The notes beneath the pieces are model-generated. The model had not been told where the DNA came from, searched no databases, and worked only from the letters and a program-made list of their open reading frames with translations. 64,000 nucleotides of DNA from Eretmocerus hayati. Its lineage: Eukaryota > Arthropoda > Insecta > Hymenoptera > Aphelinidae. Shown here in pieces: positions 34,660 to 46,309 of this stretch. Both the position numbers and the translations under genes were made by a program. Positions within the stretch are counted from its first letter, which is position 1. Each line of letters starts with the position of its first letter. Where the stretch lies: the NCBI GenBank assembly GCA_029851415.1, contig CM056741.1:71848282-71912281 (forward strand), given 5' to 3'.

Positions 34660-35421
34660 TCTCTCTAAAACTGTTGAAGTGAAATTTTGACTCAAAGCTT
34701 GGGGTGATTCTCGGAATGGCGGAGAATGACTCATATTGGAGAGAAAATCTGACTCATAGGGAGTGAAACCACAGAAATATTACATTTGCTCCAAGCTTGA
34801 GTCAATTTTTACTCCAAGAAGAGTGAAAATTGACTCTTCACATATAGATTCTTATAAGTCAGGGTATATTCACAGAATGATTTGCGAGACTTTTATGAAG
34901 AAAGTAGAAAACTTTTGAAGTCTTGAATCATGCTACTCTATTCCGAGCTTCCCTCCGGAATACTTCTCGGATATATTTAAAAACTCGTATCGACCGTTCA
35001 CAACCGTCCATAGGCTTTCTTAACTATGTAGTGACGAAGTCACATTTGGTCTAATGGTTAAGACACTTGCCTGGTAATCAAGAGGGTGTGGGTTCAAATC
35101 CCCATCGAGTTGAACACAAATGCCAACATTCACGTTAAGCACACTTTTCATAGGATATTAATAATTAGTATTACCAGGAAACCAGTTGAGATTGTGTGCA
35201 CACCGTGAATTAATTTTCTCATCAATTTCTAGAATGCTTAAAAGTTTGGTTTTGAATTATTTAACTCAATCCTAAGAGTGATAATTGACTCACGTTTGAG
35301 TAAAATTTGGCTCCAGCTTGGAGTGATGAATCACTCCAGTTCGGTGCGCACGAAACTGACTCATAGCTTTGAGTCAAATTTCACTCCTTTGTGAAATTTC
35401 ACTCCAACGGGTTTAGAGAGA
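34660..35421. mobile_element. TA-target inverted-repeat element with tRNA-like core, copy 2
   Basis: 762 bp, in reverse orientation to the 1,132-1,896 copy. Ends TCTCTCTAAAACTGTTG and complement, with TA at 34,658-34,659 and 35,422-35,423. It contains about seven TGAGTCA/TGACTCA heptamers in the subterminal zones. Near-equal length of the two copies indicates both are full length. Confidence 0.8.
35046..35107 (+). ncRNA. tRNA-Thr-like segment inside DNA element
   Basis: TCTAATGGTTAAGACA (A-box-like), CTTGCCTGGTAATCAAG (anticodon-arm-like, apparent GGT), then GGGTTCAAATCCC, a near-canonical B-box. It is better preserved than the copy at 1,452-1,515. Acceptor-stem pairing is not evident, so it is a module and not a tRNA gene. 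Confidence 0.6.
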
Positions 35422-35620
35422 TAGGTTTACTAACAGAATACTTTACTTTAATGAATGTCACAGAGAGATTACTATTGAGAATCATTAAACCACAAGACTT
35501 ATATTTAGACCAAAATCAAATAGAAACTTGCAAATTCAACTAGGTAGTCTAGATTAAATTTGTTTAATTAGTTATAATAGGTGGGTGTATAAGGGTGATG
35601 GGCAGGGGGGCATGGATAGT

Positions 35621-36176
35621 TCTGGCCCGCGGAATTGGACCAAAATTTGCTCGTGGTAGGCCCGAATATGCTCAAAATGCTCGTCTACGTCCCGAATTTT
35701 GGTCCGGCCTCCCTTTTGAGTTATGAGCCCTCAAAGTAGTCCGATTTCACCCCCTACTCCTCCCACCTGCACATCACAAAAATGCTCAGATCAACACGAA
35801 TTCGACTGCTGGAGGGACGTGCCCGGGCTCAAATTGAAGCTCTAATTTTGGACCGCCCGTATGCTTATACATGGGGACTCTGTGAGGCGTTTCTTGACGG
35901 CTTAACACAATCATTTCGGGTTTTTTGACAACTGCTCGTTGTTGCCCAAAATTAGAGCTTCAACTTGAGGTCGGCTACGTCCCCCTAGCAGTCGAATTCT
36001 TGGCGATCTGAGCATATTTGTGATGTGCAGGTGGGAGAACTGGAGGGTGAAATCGGGCTACTTTGAAGGCTCGTAACTCGAAAACGCAGCCGGACCAAAT
36101 TTCGGGACTTGGACGAGCATTTTGAGCATATTCGGGCCTACCACGAGCATATTTTGGTCCAAATCCGCGGGCCAGG
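35621..36176. mobile_element. 0.56-kb foldback element
   Basis: The arms TCTGGCCCGCGGAATTGGACC and GGTCCAAATCCGCGGGCCAG continue as complements (GCTCGTGGTAGGCCCGAATATG; GAAGCTCTAATTTTGG) to a centre near 35,900. The TIRs therefore fill almost the whole element. No coding capacity. Confidence 0.85.
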
Positions 36177-36279
36177 CTCACAGGGGTATGAATGGGTGGA
36201 TTAATGAGTGGGTGGATGGTTAGGGATGATAACGGGGATTGAGATGGGGATGGGAACTTCTGGGCTGAAATGATCCAGT

Positions 36280-36600
36280 CCGATCTGGTTCGGTCTAGAT
36301 TGGCGTTATTGAGTCAAATTTGGTGTAACTGGTTCTTATGCGGTCTATTTCCTTCTGATTAGGTCAAGTTTAGCCTAGTTCGGTCGACTTCGTTCTAAAT
36401 GAGTTTGGCTCGATCTACATCGATCTGATTCGGGCTAATTCGGTCCAATTCGACCTAGACCAAAGTAGGCCAAAGTAGACCGAACTAGACCCAATTATAC
36501 GAAACCAAACCGACCTAGATTGTACTAGACCGAACTGGACCGAACTAGACCGTATTGGACCCTACTAGACTGAACTAGACTGAATCAAAGGTCAACTTAT
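36280..36600. repeat. Strand-switching minisatellite of CGGTCTAGTT / AACTAGACCG
   Basis: From 36,280 to about 36,440 degenerate units read GGTCTAGTTCGG-like. From about 36,450 to 36,600 they read the complement, CCGAACTAGACC. The switch makes the whole array an imperfect palindrome. Confidence 0.7.
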
Positions 36601-37570
36601 GCACACTGCTCAATGATTTGAATTGACCTCGCTTTGATTAACCCTTTACATTCACGCCATGTAACGGAAGTTTTTCAGCCTAATCGATTGATCAAAGATA
36701 TACCAGCTCAGCTAATTGAAGATAAACTATGCAATTCCGCAATATTCATTGTTGCTTACTTGAAGTTATATCTCCACAATTAGCCAGTATAATTTGATAT
36801 AATACCAATTTTGCGGACTATTTTAAAAACTTTTTTTCAGACACCTTGAATTGATCAGCAATCATTATTTTACAACTATTATTATTGAACTATAAAAGCG
36901 TTTCTGGTGCCTATGACTTATCAAGAACATTTACAAGCTGAACGAGCGGTAGCGAGTGAGGCAAAAACGCTAGTCAATATATAACCGCGGACAAGTCCGG
37001 TCAAAATTCTCAGACATTACGTCACCGCTGGTTTCTTGAAGTTCTACCATATTCACTCACCCGGCACCCCTGCTGTGCAACTACCTTATGATAGAGCTCA
37101 TCTCAAAACTCGTCAACACTTGGCTATTCATGCGCAGCTCTACTTCAGTTGCTAAGTGTTCACGCTCGTAATTTTATAGCCAGCCGTAATCGTTCGACTT
37201 GTACACCTCGCACAAATTATTACGACTCAGAGTTCGCAAAATTATCTTGGAGCCGCTCTTTATGGCAGTTCGGCTTTATTAGCTGTCATTATAAACGTGG
37301 AGTTGGGGAGGTAGCAACTCCAACCCTCGTGGACAGAAGTTGCGCGGGTGGAACGGAACTACCCACAGCAATTGCGGTGAATGCGAGGGAAGGAGTGTCG
37401 TCGTGACAGTTTGGCTCGTAACAACTTTTACGAGTATAGTCTATTTTAGAGACTGAATGCGCGTGACAATATAGCCGAAAGTTTTGAATTGCCAATAATC
37501 ATACAGGTTCGGATTTTAAGAGTCTATTCTTAATCATCTTAAGTCGAGAAATTTTGAGATTTCCAAACGC
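36601..37570. other. No identifiable gene
   Basis: Ordinary sequence with short unrecognised frames; nothing further seen. Confidence 0.45.
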
Positions 37571-37960
37571 ATTAATAGAATAGAATAGAATAATCTTTAT
37601 TTGTCTTTTGACAAAATTCCTAATACATTGGGTGAGAATACAGGATTTCAGTCTTGAATCTCGTGGCAATATCACAGGTCATAATAGGAAGTATAAACTA
37701 TGTAAAGAAAATCATCTTTTATATGAACTCATTACGTAACATGATCATCACAGGAGTCTTCTGTAAATTCTCACAGTCTAGAGGACTATGTCATATTCAT
37801 TATAAATCTGATGAAGTATCATACTACTTAACAACTTTCTTCAAACATAAGCGTCGAAGACTCTCAATCGCCACTGGGGCCACTAATATTGTGAAGTTTG
37901 ATATCTTTCAGCACTCAGGGCGCGTTCATCGCGTTAAATTATGGTAAGAGAATAGTGATT
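37571..37960 (-). mobile_element. Probable 3' end of a decayed non-LTR element
   Basis: An (AATAG)n run at 37,575-37,592 is followed by CTTTATTTGTCTTTTGAC, the mirror of the usual LINE tail with a short tandem repeat. The - strand to its right looks like a frame-broken C-terminal coding remnant. No RT motif is left, so the family is uncertain. Confidence 0.3.
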
Positions 37961-38394
37961 CGGAGGTGAAAGTCTGGAATTAGGTTACATGGTGATATGA
38001 ACCAATCTCTGTATTTTATCGATAATCAACACTGTCTGAAATATATGGGGGTAAATTGGAGACGCCATTCCGCAACCTTTCAAAAAATCTATTCAGTGAT
38101 GCCGAATTAATCTGACGATGGTTCGTCCGTATTCTGGTTCATTCTGCTTTCATTTCCTTGAAGAGAAATTTTGTATCGATAGGGAAATTTTTGCTTAGAA
38201 ATCCTTCGAATTCTTCATTTTTGACCTCCTAGTGTGAGCTCTACCCAAATAAAAGTTTATCTGTTGCATTCTGCCCGGCGAAACCTACCAAATGGTACTC
38301 CTATATATCATTTTTGCGATGTACAACGCTTTCTCTGAACTAATCCGAATTACACGTTGTGTATATCCGTACGTATATAATGTGTGTCTGGGTA

Positions 38395-38406
38395 TCTTAC
38401 CTTCTC

Positions 38407-38407
<1 letters not shown>
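38395..38407. repeat. 13-bp target duplication of the R1-like element, 3' copy
   Basis: TCTTACCTTCTCG here is identical to 44,023-44,035. It lies directly beside the oligo(dT) tract that marks the poly(A) tail of the - strand element. The duplication may be 15 bp if the two following T are counted. Confidence 0.9.
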
Positions 38408-38438
<31 letters not shown>

Positions 38439-38845
38439 GTGGTTGTAGGGCAAATACGCTGCGACGTACGAAGGAGAGGCACCGGTCAGCCAAACACGGC
38501 TGGCCAGCACCTCCCCAACAGTCCCGGGCTGGAATCCGCATCGATACGGCCATCCGAACCGGGTAAACCCTCTCTTCCTTCTCCGTTGGCGCCGGCCATT
38601 GGACAAGGGAGAGATCCACCAACTTACCAATCCGGCCCCGGCACCGCGTGAGCATTACTTCAGGGCCGGCGGCGTCTCGCGCTCAGGATCGAGCGTCTCT
38701 CTTCTCACGACTCGCAGGTGTTGTTTCCCTTTCTTCGATCTTCTTCCATCTCTTCATTCTTCGTCTTCTTTCTTCTCTCTTCCCTCTTCGGTGCATCAGA
38801 TTCCTCCTGGAATCATTTGGGCCTCTTCTGTTTCAATCGGCAGAG

Positions 38846-41800
38846 TCACTGTGATTCGCCTGCTTCGAGGCGCCTTACTTCCCTCTCTTTCTCCTCTTTG
38901 CGGGTCATCACCAGCTTGATGTATCCGGTGAGTCTATCCCATGTCTCCTGGTTGCGGAGCAAGTACGGGACGAGATTCTCAGGTGTTAGTTGAGCACCCA
39001 GCCATTCATCCAGCTCGGCGCGCTCTCTCCGGGTGTTGCTGCACTTGAACAGGGCATGTTCGGCGTCATCCCATTCGTCCCCGCATGACTGACATGCTGG
39101 GGTCGTCCTCTTCTTGAACCTGGTTAGATAGGAACCGAAGCAACCATGATCGCTCAGTGCCTGCGTCGTCCAGTAGTCCATCTCTCCGTGGGTGCGTTCC
39201 GCCCACTTGGCTACGTCACGGATCAGCCGGTGCGTCCATCTGCCGTTTGCAAATGGCGAATCCCACTCAGTTTGCCAATGCTCAAGGGTGGTTTCCTTCT
39301 CGTTGTCGCGGATGATCTCCTTCATCGTCGGAGTGAGTACTCGTTCGGCTCCGATCACTTTCTGGCGGTCCCAGATCCTCACTCGCTCCGCGACGAGCAA
39401 GTGGATGGGCGGAGTACTCGCCAATACGTAAGCCGCATCTCCTGACACAGTGCGGTAGGCACGGACACTCCTCAGGGCCGCTCTTCGGTGGACAGGCCCC
39501 ATTCTCTTCTCGATGATGGTCTTCTCTACTCTCTTCCCCCACACGGGTGCACCGTACAGCATGATGGAGGTAGTGACGGTGTTGAGAAGTGCGCGCCTCT
39601 TTTCCTTGGGTCCTCCGATATTCGGCATAAGCCGCTGGAGCGCCGCACCGACCCTGCTCGCCTTCTGGGCGGCTTCCTGGATGTGCTTCTTGAACGACCA
39701 CTTGTCATCGAGCCATACACCGAGGTATTTCAGCTCTGTCTTCCGTGGAATCTCTTGCCCGTTGATATGAAACCGGGGTAGGTCAAACTTCCTACGCCTT
39801 GTGACCACGATTGCTTCGCACTTCTTGACAGCGAGCTCCAGAAGCCTGCTAATCATCCACTCATAGACTCGGGCCAGCGCTTCGTTCGCGCGTCTACCCA
39901 AGAGTTCCTCGTTGTCAGCCCATACTATGAGTCCCGCGTCGTCCGCGAAAGCCACTATTATCACTCCTTCTGGCAGTTCGATAGACAGTAAGCTGTCATA
40001 CTGGGTGTTCCAGTTAAACGGCCCGGAGACCGATCCCTGTCCGATTCCGGCGGACAGTACCCGAATCTCTTGTCCCTCGTCGGTGTCGTACACGAGGGTC
40101 CTGTTCCGCAGGTAGTCACTCGTGACGGCTAGTAGATAGGGGGGCACTTTACCTGCTTGGGATTGATAGACTCGCTCCCAGCTCACGCAGTTGAATGCGT
40201 TCTTTATGTCCAACGCAATGATGGCACAGAATCCTCCTCTTCCTTGGTATGGGTTCCCTACCGACGCTTGAACCCGTTCTTGGACCGCCTCGATCGCGTG
40301 CACAGTGCTCCGTCCCTTCCGGAACCCGAACTGCATTGGTGATAGCCCACCGCCTTCTTCGTAGGCTTTTTCCACCCTGTTGAGCACCATCCTCTCGTAC
40401 ATTTTCCCGATATTGTCGAGCATGCTGAGAGGGCGTTGACCTCCTTGACCCTTAGGTATCAGGACCAGCTTCTGGCGTTTCCACTTGTCCGGGAAAGTTC
40501 CCGCGCTCAGACAGATGTTGAAGAGGTCGAGGAGTAGATCTGGCTTGTATTTGAAGACCAGTTTCAGAGACTCGTTTGGGATGCCATCCAGGCCAGGGGC
40601 CTTGCCGTTCGGCATTCTCTTCGCCGCTATGGGTAGCTCTTGCATAGTGAAGAGCGGGATGGGGTCTTCGCTCTCCGTAGGGAATGTAACTCTGGGTTCT
40701 CCTGCTGGGAAGAGGTCTTCCACGATGGTGCGCAATGTTGCTGCATCGGTCGGTGCTGGGTTGCCCTTCCGGGGTCGGACCTTTGACATGACCACGCGAT
40801 ATGGCGTGCCCCAGGGGTCTTCGTTAACCATGTCGCACAGTTCACCCCAGCACTTCTCTTTGCTCCTCCGGATGGCTAGAACGAGAGCCTTCTTTGCTTC
40901 TTTGTACGCTCTGTCATCTTCCGCCAGCGATGGTCATTGCAGCTTCCTTGATCGCCATGCGGTCCTCCTTTTCTTGTTGCTCGTTCTTCGTAGAGCCTTG
41001 ATCTCATCGGTGATCCAGTACTCTGGTTTCCTCCAGAAACATGGTGTTGTCCTGCGAGGCATCGACGCGTCGCAAGCTCTCGTGATGGCGGATGTTACCA
41101 TCGCCACAGCTTCGTCCGAGGCGGAGTTCATCGGGAGATCTTCGACTGTTTCTATCGATTCCCGGAATTTCCCCTCATCCAGCTTGCGTACCTGCCACCC
41201 CGTCGGTCGCGGTCTGTGTGTCGTCTGTCTCTGTCTGTCAGTCCTAAGCCGAAACCGAATATGTCGATGGTCACTCAATGTTTCCGTGTCCAGAACCTCC
41301 CACGATGTCATACGTCCCATGAGCGACGGGCTCATGAACGTCAGGTCGAGGACCGAAGACGAACCTCCCTCCCTGGACCGAGTGTCGTGTCGGTGGTAGG
41401 TGATAACCCCCGTCTCGTTCGCGAGCACTAATCCCAATGCCTCCATGGCATCAGCGAGTATTACCCCCCGTCTATCATTCGGCCCCCCGCTCCAAGTCGG
41501 TTCCTTGGAGTTGAAATCCCCCGCGATTATAACTGGGCCCCCCCCCCCATTGCCTCACATCCTCTTCTAGGTCATGGAGCTCGTCTTCGAATTCGTGCAT
41601 CTTGAGCGACGGCGAATAGTAGGAGCTGTAGACTGCTGTGCCCTCTATGGTCTTTCGAGCGAAACCGCGGCCACTAACAGCTGGTCCAGTCTCACGGATC
41701 GCAGGATTCATGATCTGGATTACGGCTGTCCTCCAGTGATCGAATGTGGATCGAGAGAACTCCCGCTTCCGAGGCGGTTCGGAGATAATCAGAACATCGA

Positions 41801-41882
41801 TCCCTCCTTCTTTGGCTACAGCGTGTAGGAGATCGTCTGCGTCCCCGCTCTTCCTGAGGTTGGCTTGGATGAAGCTAGCCAT
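38846..41882 (-). pseudogene. ORF2, AP endonuclease plus reverse transcriptase, two lesions
   Basis: About 1,010 codons from ATG at 41,882 to the stop at 38,846. The N-terminal endonuclease has IQANLRKS..., IISEPP and IIAGDFNS motifs and a later SDHRHIRF. The RT has APGLDGIPNE, GFRKGRST, ALDIKNAFN, FADDAG and LKYLGVWLD motifs. A C-terminal finger reads CQSC...HALFKC. Two breaks are seen: a G11 tract at 41,538-41,548 just before the GDFNS motif shifts frame by one, and an in-frame TGA lies at 40,934-40,936 between endonuclease and RT. The rest is intact, so inactivation is recent, or one break is a sequence error. The product would nick the target and prime reverse transcription there. Confidence 0.9.
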
Positions 41883-43768
41883 TTCTGCCCTTCCTGCGTC
41901 TATATGTGGTTCTTGCCCTCTGGTACGCAGTGCAGTTGCTGGCCCCAGATCTGTGGTCAGATTTGGACCCGATCGCCACACAGCTTAGGCATTTTGGTTT
42001 TTCCTTGCAAATCGCAGCAAGGTGCCCTGGTTCGCCGCATTGGAAGCAGAGTTTTGGTTTCCGTTCCTCTGCCTTCTCTTTTTTGCACCCCGAGGCCTTA
42101 TGCCCGTACTCTAAGCAGTTATAGCACCGTGGGATGCCACCCTTCTCGCGGATCCTGACTCTGCCCCATCCAACCTTTGGCTCCTTCCAGTCGAGGAGAT
42201 GGTGGGCCAGTCTCGTTGCGATCGAGACAACAGCGGTTTGGGTGCCGCGGTAGCCACTCCGGATGGACTTGACTACAACGGCACCCTTCTCGTTTTCTGG
42301 TAGGGCCTTCGCGAGGGCATCCCGCACCTTGATTATGTCGACATCGTAGTCGACCCCGAGAACCTCGAGGGTCGTGCTGTTTGCTAGACAGTGGACAGCT
42401 CCTTCTTGCCCGACGACTGGTGCCAAGGCTGCCTTGACGGCGGCGACATCGGTGCCCTTCTTGAGTTCAAGAAGGACTTGGCCTTCTTGGGTCTTGCGGA
42501 TGCCCGTGACCTTGGAGCCCACTTCTTCATCGAGGTCATCCGTTTTTATCCTGCGCAGCATGTCTGCGTAGGTTAGCCCACCTTGTTTGGCCGTAACGAG
42601 GACGGCTTCGGGCTTCACCCTTCTCGGCTTCATTTTCGCTTTCTTCCCGGCGGCATCGTCCGATCTACCGCTCTTCTTTGCCCTTCTCGCTTGTTTCTTT
42701 GACACCACTTCCTTCCAAGGCCCATTCTGCTCGGGCCGATTGGGCGTTGATGTCGAGCGCGGTGTTCCGAGACCTCCCGGTGGAGGACCGTATCGCGTCG
42801 CCTTCGAACCGCGTTGTTTTCCCGGTCGCGATTCCGGTTTCCCTGCCCCCCTTCCCTGGAAGCCACTACCCGACGCAGCCGGTTTTCTTGTGACCGGAGG
42901 CTGCATATTCCCCCTCGCTTTCAGGGTCTTTTCCGTTTCGAGGAGCGTTGTCTCGAAAGCAGCCCGCTTCGCCTTGTCTGTCGCGAGTAGGCCTTCGAGC
43001 GCGTGGCCTATCTTCTTGAGCTCTTCGATGTCACCCTTGGTCCCGTCTGGATTGCTGGAAACAGACTCGGCTATTCCTATAACCAAGTTGAAGTGCTCGA
43101 GGAGGAGATATGTCTTCTCCTCCGTCTCTTCCCGGCACGTTTTCAGGTCTTCCCATTTCCCCATGAGATCGCCTGCCTCGTTTCCACTCCTCTGTCGTGC
43201 CGCATCTCTGGTTGAGGGGATGTGGTCAATCTCCACCCTATCAGGCACCTCATCGTGCACTCCCCTCTCGAGCAAACCGTTTTCAGGAGTCAGGATTGTT
43301 CCGTTCCCCTGGGACCCTATAGTGGAGTCAGACTCGCTCGAGTCTGAGCTCAAGTTGACGGCGTCATCAACCTCGTTGCTGGGTTGCGTGATCTGGATCC
43401 TGATAGCGGGGTTGATCTTCAGCAGCTTCTCTGCCGCCTCTCGTGCTTCTGCTGAAACTTTAGCGTTCATCCCTCGTTGGCTCGGAAATGTGAGCTTTGA
43501 TTGTTTGAGCACTCGCTTCTCTGCTCCGTCACTCGGGCCCTTTCTCTTCCTGCTAGGGGTGAGCTCAGCTTCTCCATGGCGTAGGTTTTTTTCTCCTGCA
43601 CCCTCCACCTGCAGCGTATTTCCATCGCTTGTAGCTGTACGCGTTATTCCACCAGCCAAGTGTGCCACTGGTGGCGCGTTTTGCATCGTTGGGCCCCCCC
43701 CCCCCCCCAAGATCCGAATGGGGCCCCGCTTTACTTGGGGAATTCTTGCCGTCAATGCTGGACATCAT
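41875..43768 (-). CDS. ORF1, gag-like nucleic-acid-binding protein with CCHC zinc knuckles
   Basis: ORF1 proteins of R1-type elements bind element RNA and help form the ribonucleoprotein. The main frame runs about 603 codons from ATG at 43,686 to TAG at 41,875. Near the C-terminus are CYNCLEYGHKASGC and CFQCGEPGHLAAIC knuckles, then a spaced CLSC...H...C knuckle. The middle is charged and disordered-looking. A better start may be the paired ATG at 43,766-43,768, but reading from there meets a G15 tract (43,694-43,708 on +) that puts it one base out of frame with the rest. The tract looks one G too long. The TAG overlaps the ORF2 start as ATGGCTAG. Translation of ORF2 probably depends on this junction. 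Confidence 0.85.
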
Positions 43769-44022
43769 CTTCTTTCTTCTTCCAGGGCCTGGAATCGCAT
43801 GCTGGCCGACCCCGGACCAGACCAGCACGGGTGTGGTGTGTTGTGTGATGCGTGTTCTGTATAATGTTGGTATGTCTGTGTAATGCTTGAGCAAGCGTAA
43901 GTATGGTGCGTGTAGAGTGTAGTGTGTGTGTTAGTGTAAGTGTAGGACTCGAGTCCGGAGGGGCGTTACTCCCTCAAGCTCCAAGTGCAACCCTAAGGTC
44001 ACACCCAAAGCCCCCTACGGGG

Positions 44023-44035
44023 TCTTACCTTCTCG
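44023..44035. repeat. 13-bp target duplication of the R1-like element, 5' copy
   Basis: TCTTACCTTCTCG, identical to 38,395-38,407, immediately beyond the element's 5' end. The sequence to the right (TTGTCACGAGATCTCTCC) is the unoccupied-site continuation. Confidence 0.9.
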
Positions 44036-45114
44036 TTGTCACGAGATCTCTCCTGAATCCCCTTCACCTATCTTCATGAAACTTTGAGGGTGGGTTTCAA
44101 ATCAATCGCTGGCGAGTCCATTGCATTGACAACTTCATAATTCCGATACTTCATCTTTTACGTTGAATCATTCACACAAAATTCATGATGATTTTCACAC
44201 CTTGATTGTCCAAACCATCTAGCATTCGAAATTCATCACATGAATCTACCAAGCTTTCTCAAAAATATCTCATGATCAATCTGATCAATCTAACCAATCT
44301 GTTAATTCTTCTGATTAATTTAGTTAGCAACCTGTTTTTTTTATTTTTTTTATTGAAAGCTCTGAAATCTCTATTGAGATTCATCAGCTACACATAGTCA
44401 TATAATAACTACAAAAAAAACCAATCCATATTTCTTATATTGTCCAATCATACTCGTAATTCGCCGTCATTGAAAAATTCAACAATGAACTTGAACGCAG
44501 CTATGTTGGGTTCTGCTAGTAAACTGGAAGTTTTTATCAGAGGCTGTAACTTAATCTCACGTAGTGATTTGACGAGCTTCACTCTATGCTGCTCAACTCG
44601 TGGACATTGCCATATTACATGATCGGATTTTCATCGCATAAAAGCACAATTGGGCTTTTGACTACCTTTACTCTGGCTAGAGAGGCTGCCAACCCATAAT
44701 GGTTTGACCCACATCTGTTAATCATAACAATAACCTCGCAAGAAAGATTCTTCCTATGAAACCACGGCTCCGTAGAATCTTTGAAGTAATTCTCAAAATG
44801 ATCCTCACCGGTTCCCAGACTCATTGCTATCAGGTCAGAGATAGGGTCAGTTTTCATTTTGATTTTGAAATATTGACGATAATCTGTGAAAGGGATGTAC
44901 AGTGAAGGGTTGGTTTCTCCCATGCTTGTCTCTCTGATGGCTGCCTCATCCCGCGCCCTTTTATCACCCACTATGTCCTGATGAGAAGGTGTCCAAAAAA
45001 TTTCAAGCTAGAACTGTCACTTCTGATTGATAGATATTCCAGATACTTCCTTTTAATCTCTAAGATATACGGATTGAGACAAACATCGATTGAGATTCTA
45101 CTTACAAGGGGAAA

Positions 45115-45433
45115 CTACAGTGTTTGGGTCACCGATTTTGACCAAAATTTTTCGAAAGTCTCGTACCGATTGAAAATTGGAAAATCCGAAATATTAAGGA
45201 CCAAAGGGCCTTCTGTTTAAAGTTACAAGCATAAACCTCAGCTTTGCCAGTATATCTGTATACATCATTTTTTAACATGGGCCTATATGGGCAATACTAA
45301 TGTCATAGGTTGTAGTTTTGAACAGAAGGCCCATTGGGCCTCAATATTCTGGATTTTCCAATTTCTAGGTAATACGAGATTGTAGAAAAATTATGGTCTA
45401 AATTGGTGACCCGAACACTGTGGCCCCCCCTTG
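45115..45433. mobile_element. Palindromic MITE (CAAGGGG ends), copy 2, in RNase H
   Basis: 319 bp, CAAGGGG...CCCCTTG, flanked by TTA at 45,112-45,114 and 45,434-45,436. It splits the RNase H coding sequence. The centre shares GGGCCTATATGGG and TAATGTCATAGG with the 752-1,094 copy, and the arms are mutually complementary. Confidence 0.85.
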
Positions 45434-45769
45434 TTAGACATTCTAGATCGCTTAAGGAATCTGAGAAAATTCTAATGTTTTGATTAGGTCGTTCAAGTAC
45501 CAGGTCCATAGCTTTGTTGACAGCTGCGCATTCTGCTGTGGAAATCGAACAGTGTTCATTCCAACTATCCATAGATGTGATTTCTAACGAGGGACAGACG
45601 TACGCTGAACCAACCGAGTTCGATTCACTCCTCTTACTTCCATCGGTCCAAATTCGTATCATTCGGACTTGGTACTCCTACTTCCGTTATTACTCTATCG
45701 TAGAGAATAAGGGTGAGTAGGACTCTGAAACGTATTTGAAAATATTGTATGAGTCGTTTCTGGTTGAAT

Positions 45770-46309
45770 ATTGAAGTGATTTTTCTTCATCTTGGAGGAC
45801 AAATATCTAGGGTGAAAACACTCTTATATGATGTTGAAAACTATATTTGCGACGTTTCGTCGACTAACAGTCGACCTCATCAGGCTGGCAGCTTTACACA
45901 GAATCACAGTATAATTCATAACGACACACTAAATTTATGAGTAAGGATTTTTTACCAACGAAAATAATATTACATCGCACTGATGTAGGTTTGTTGACCA
46001 CATCGTGTTGACACATTGATTGTTGACACATCTATAACAGCTGTCACGATGTGGTGAACAGTCCCACATCAGATATTTATCAAATACTCTGTGCGATGTA
46101 AAATTTGTTTTTTGGATGTATAGGTAAAAGATCTTTGCTCATAAATTTAGTGTGTCGTTATGAATTATACTGTGATTCTGTGTAAAATTGTTAGCCTGAT
46201 GAGGTCGACTGTTTGTCGACGAAACGTCGCAAATATAGTTTTCAACATCATATAAGAGTGTTTTTACTCTAGATATTCGTCCTCCAAGACCAAGAAAAAT
46301 CACGTCAAT
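45770..46309. mobile_element. 0.54-kb foldback element in the I-type element
   Basis: Ends GTGATTTTTCTTCATCTTGG and complement. Arms share GACGTTTCGTCGAC, ATAATTCATAACGACACAC and ATATTTGCGACG. The centre near 46,040 (ATCGTGTTGACACATTG...CACGATGTGG) remains complementary. No coding capacity. Confidence 0.8.

Larger units (their letters stand above)
38408..44022 (-). mobile_element. Near full-length R1/TRAS-like non-LTR retrotransposon
   Basis: A 5.6-kb - strand element: 5' UTR starting CCCCGTAGGGGGCTTTGGG at 44,022, ORF1 with zinc knuckles, ORF2 with AP endonuclease and reverse transcriptase, 3' UTR of about 410 bp, and a 28-base poly(A) tail (T run 38,408-38,435). A perfect 13-bp target duplication flanks it, so insertion is recent and complete. 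Clade R1 is inferred from ORF architecture, the ORF1 knuckle set, the overlapping ORF1/ORF2 junction and the C-terminal CCHC finger. The target is not 28S rDNA. Open frames on the + strand here (for example 42,587-43,864) are antisense shadows. Confidence 0.93.

Noticed and set aside
42587..43864. 425-codon open frame on the + strand
   Set aside because: It is antisense to ORF1 of the R1-like element; the - strand frame has zinc knuckles and the right neighbours, so this one is a shadow.
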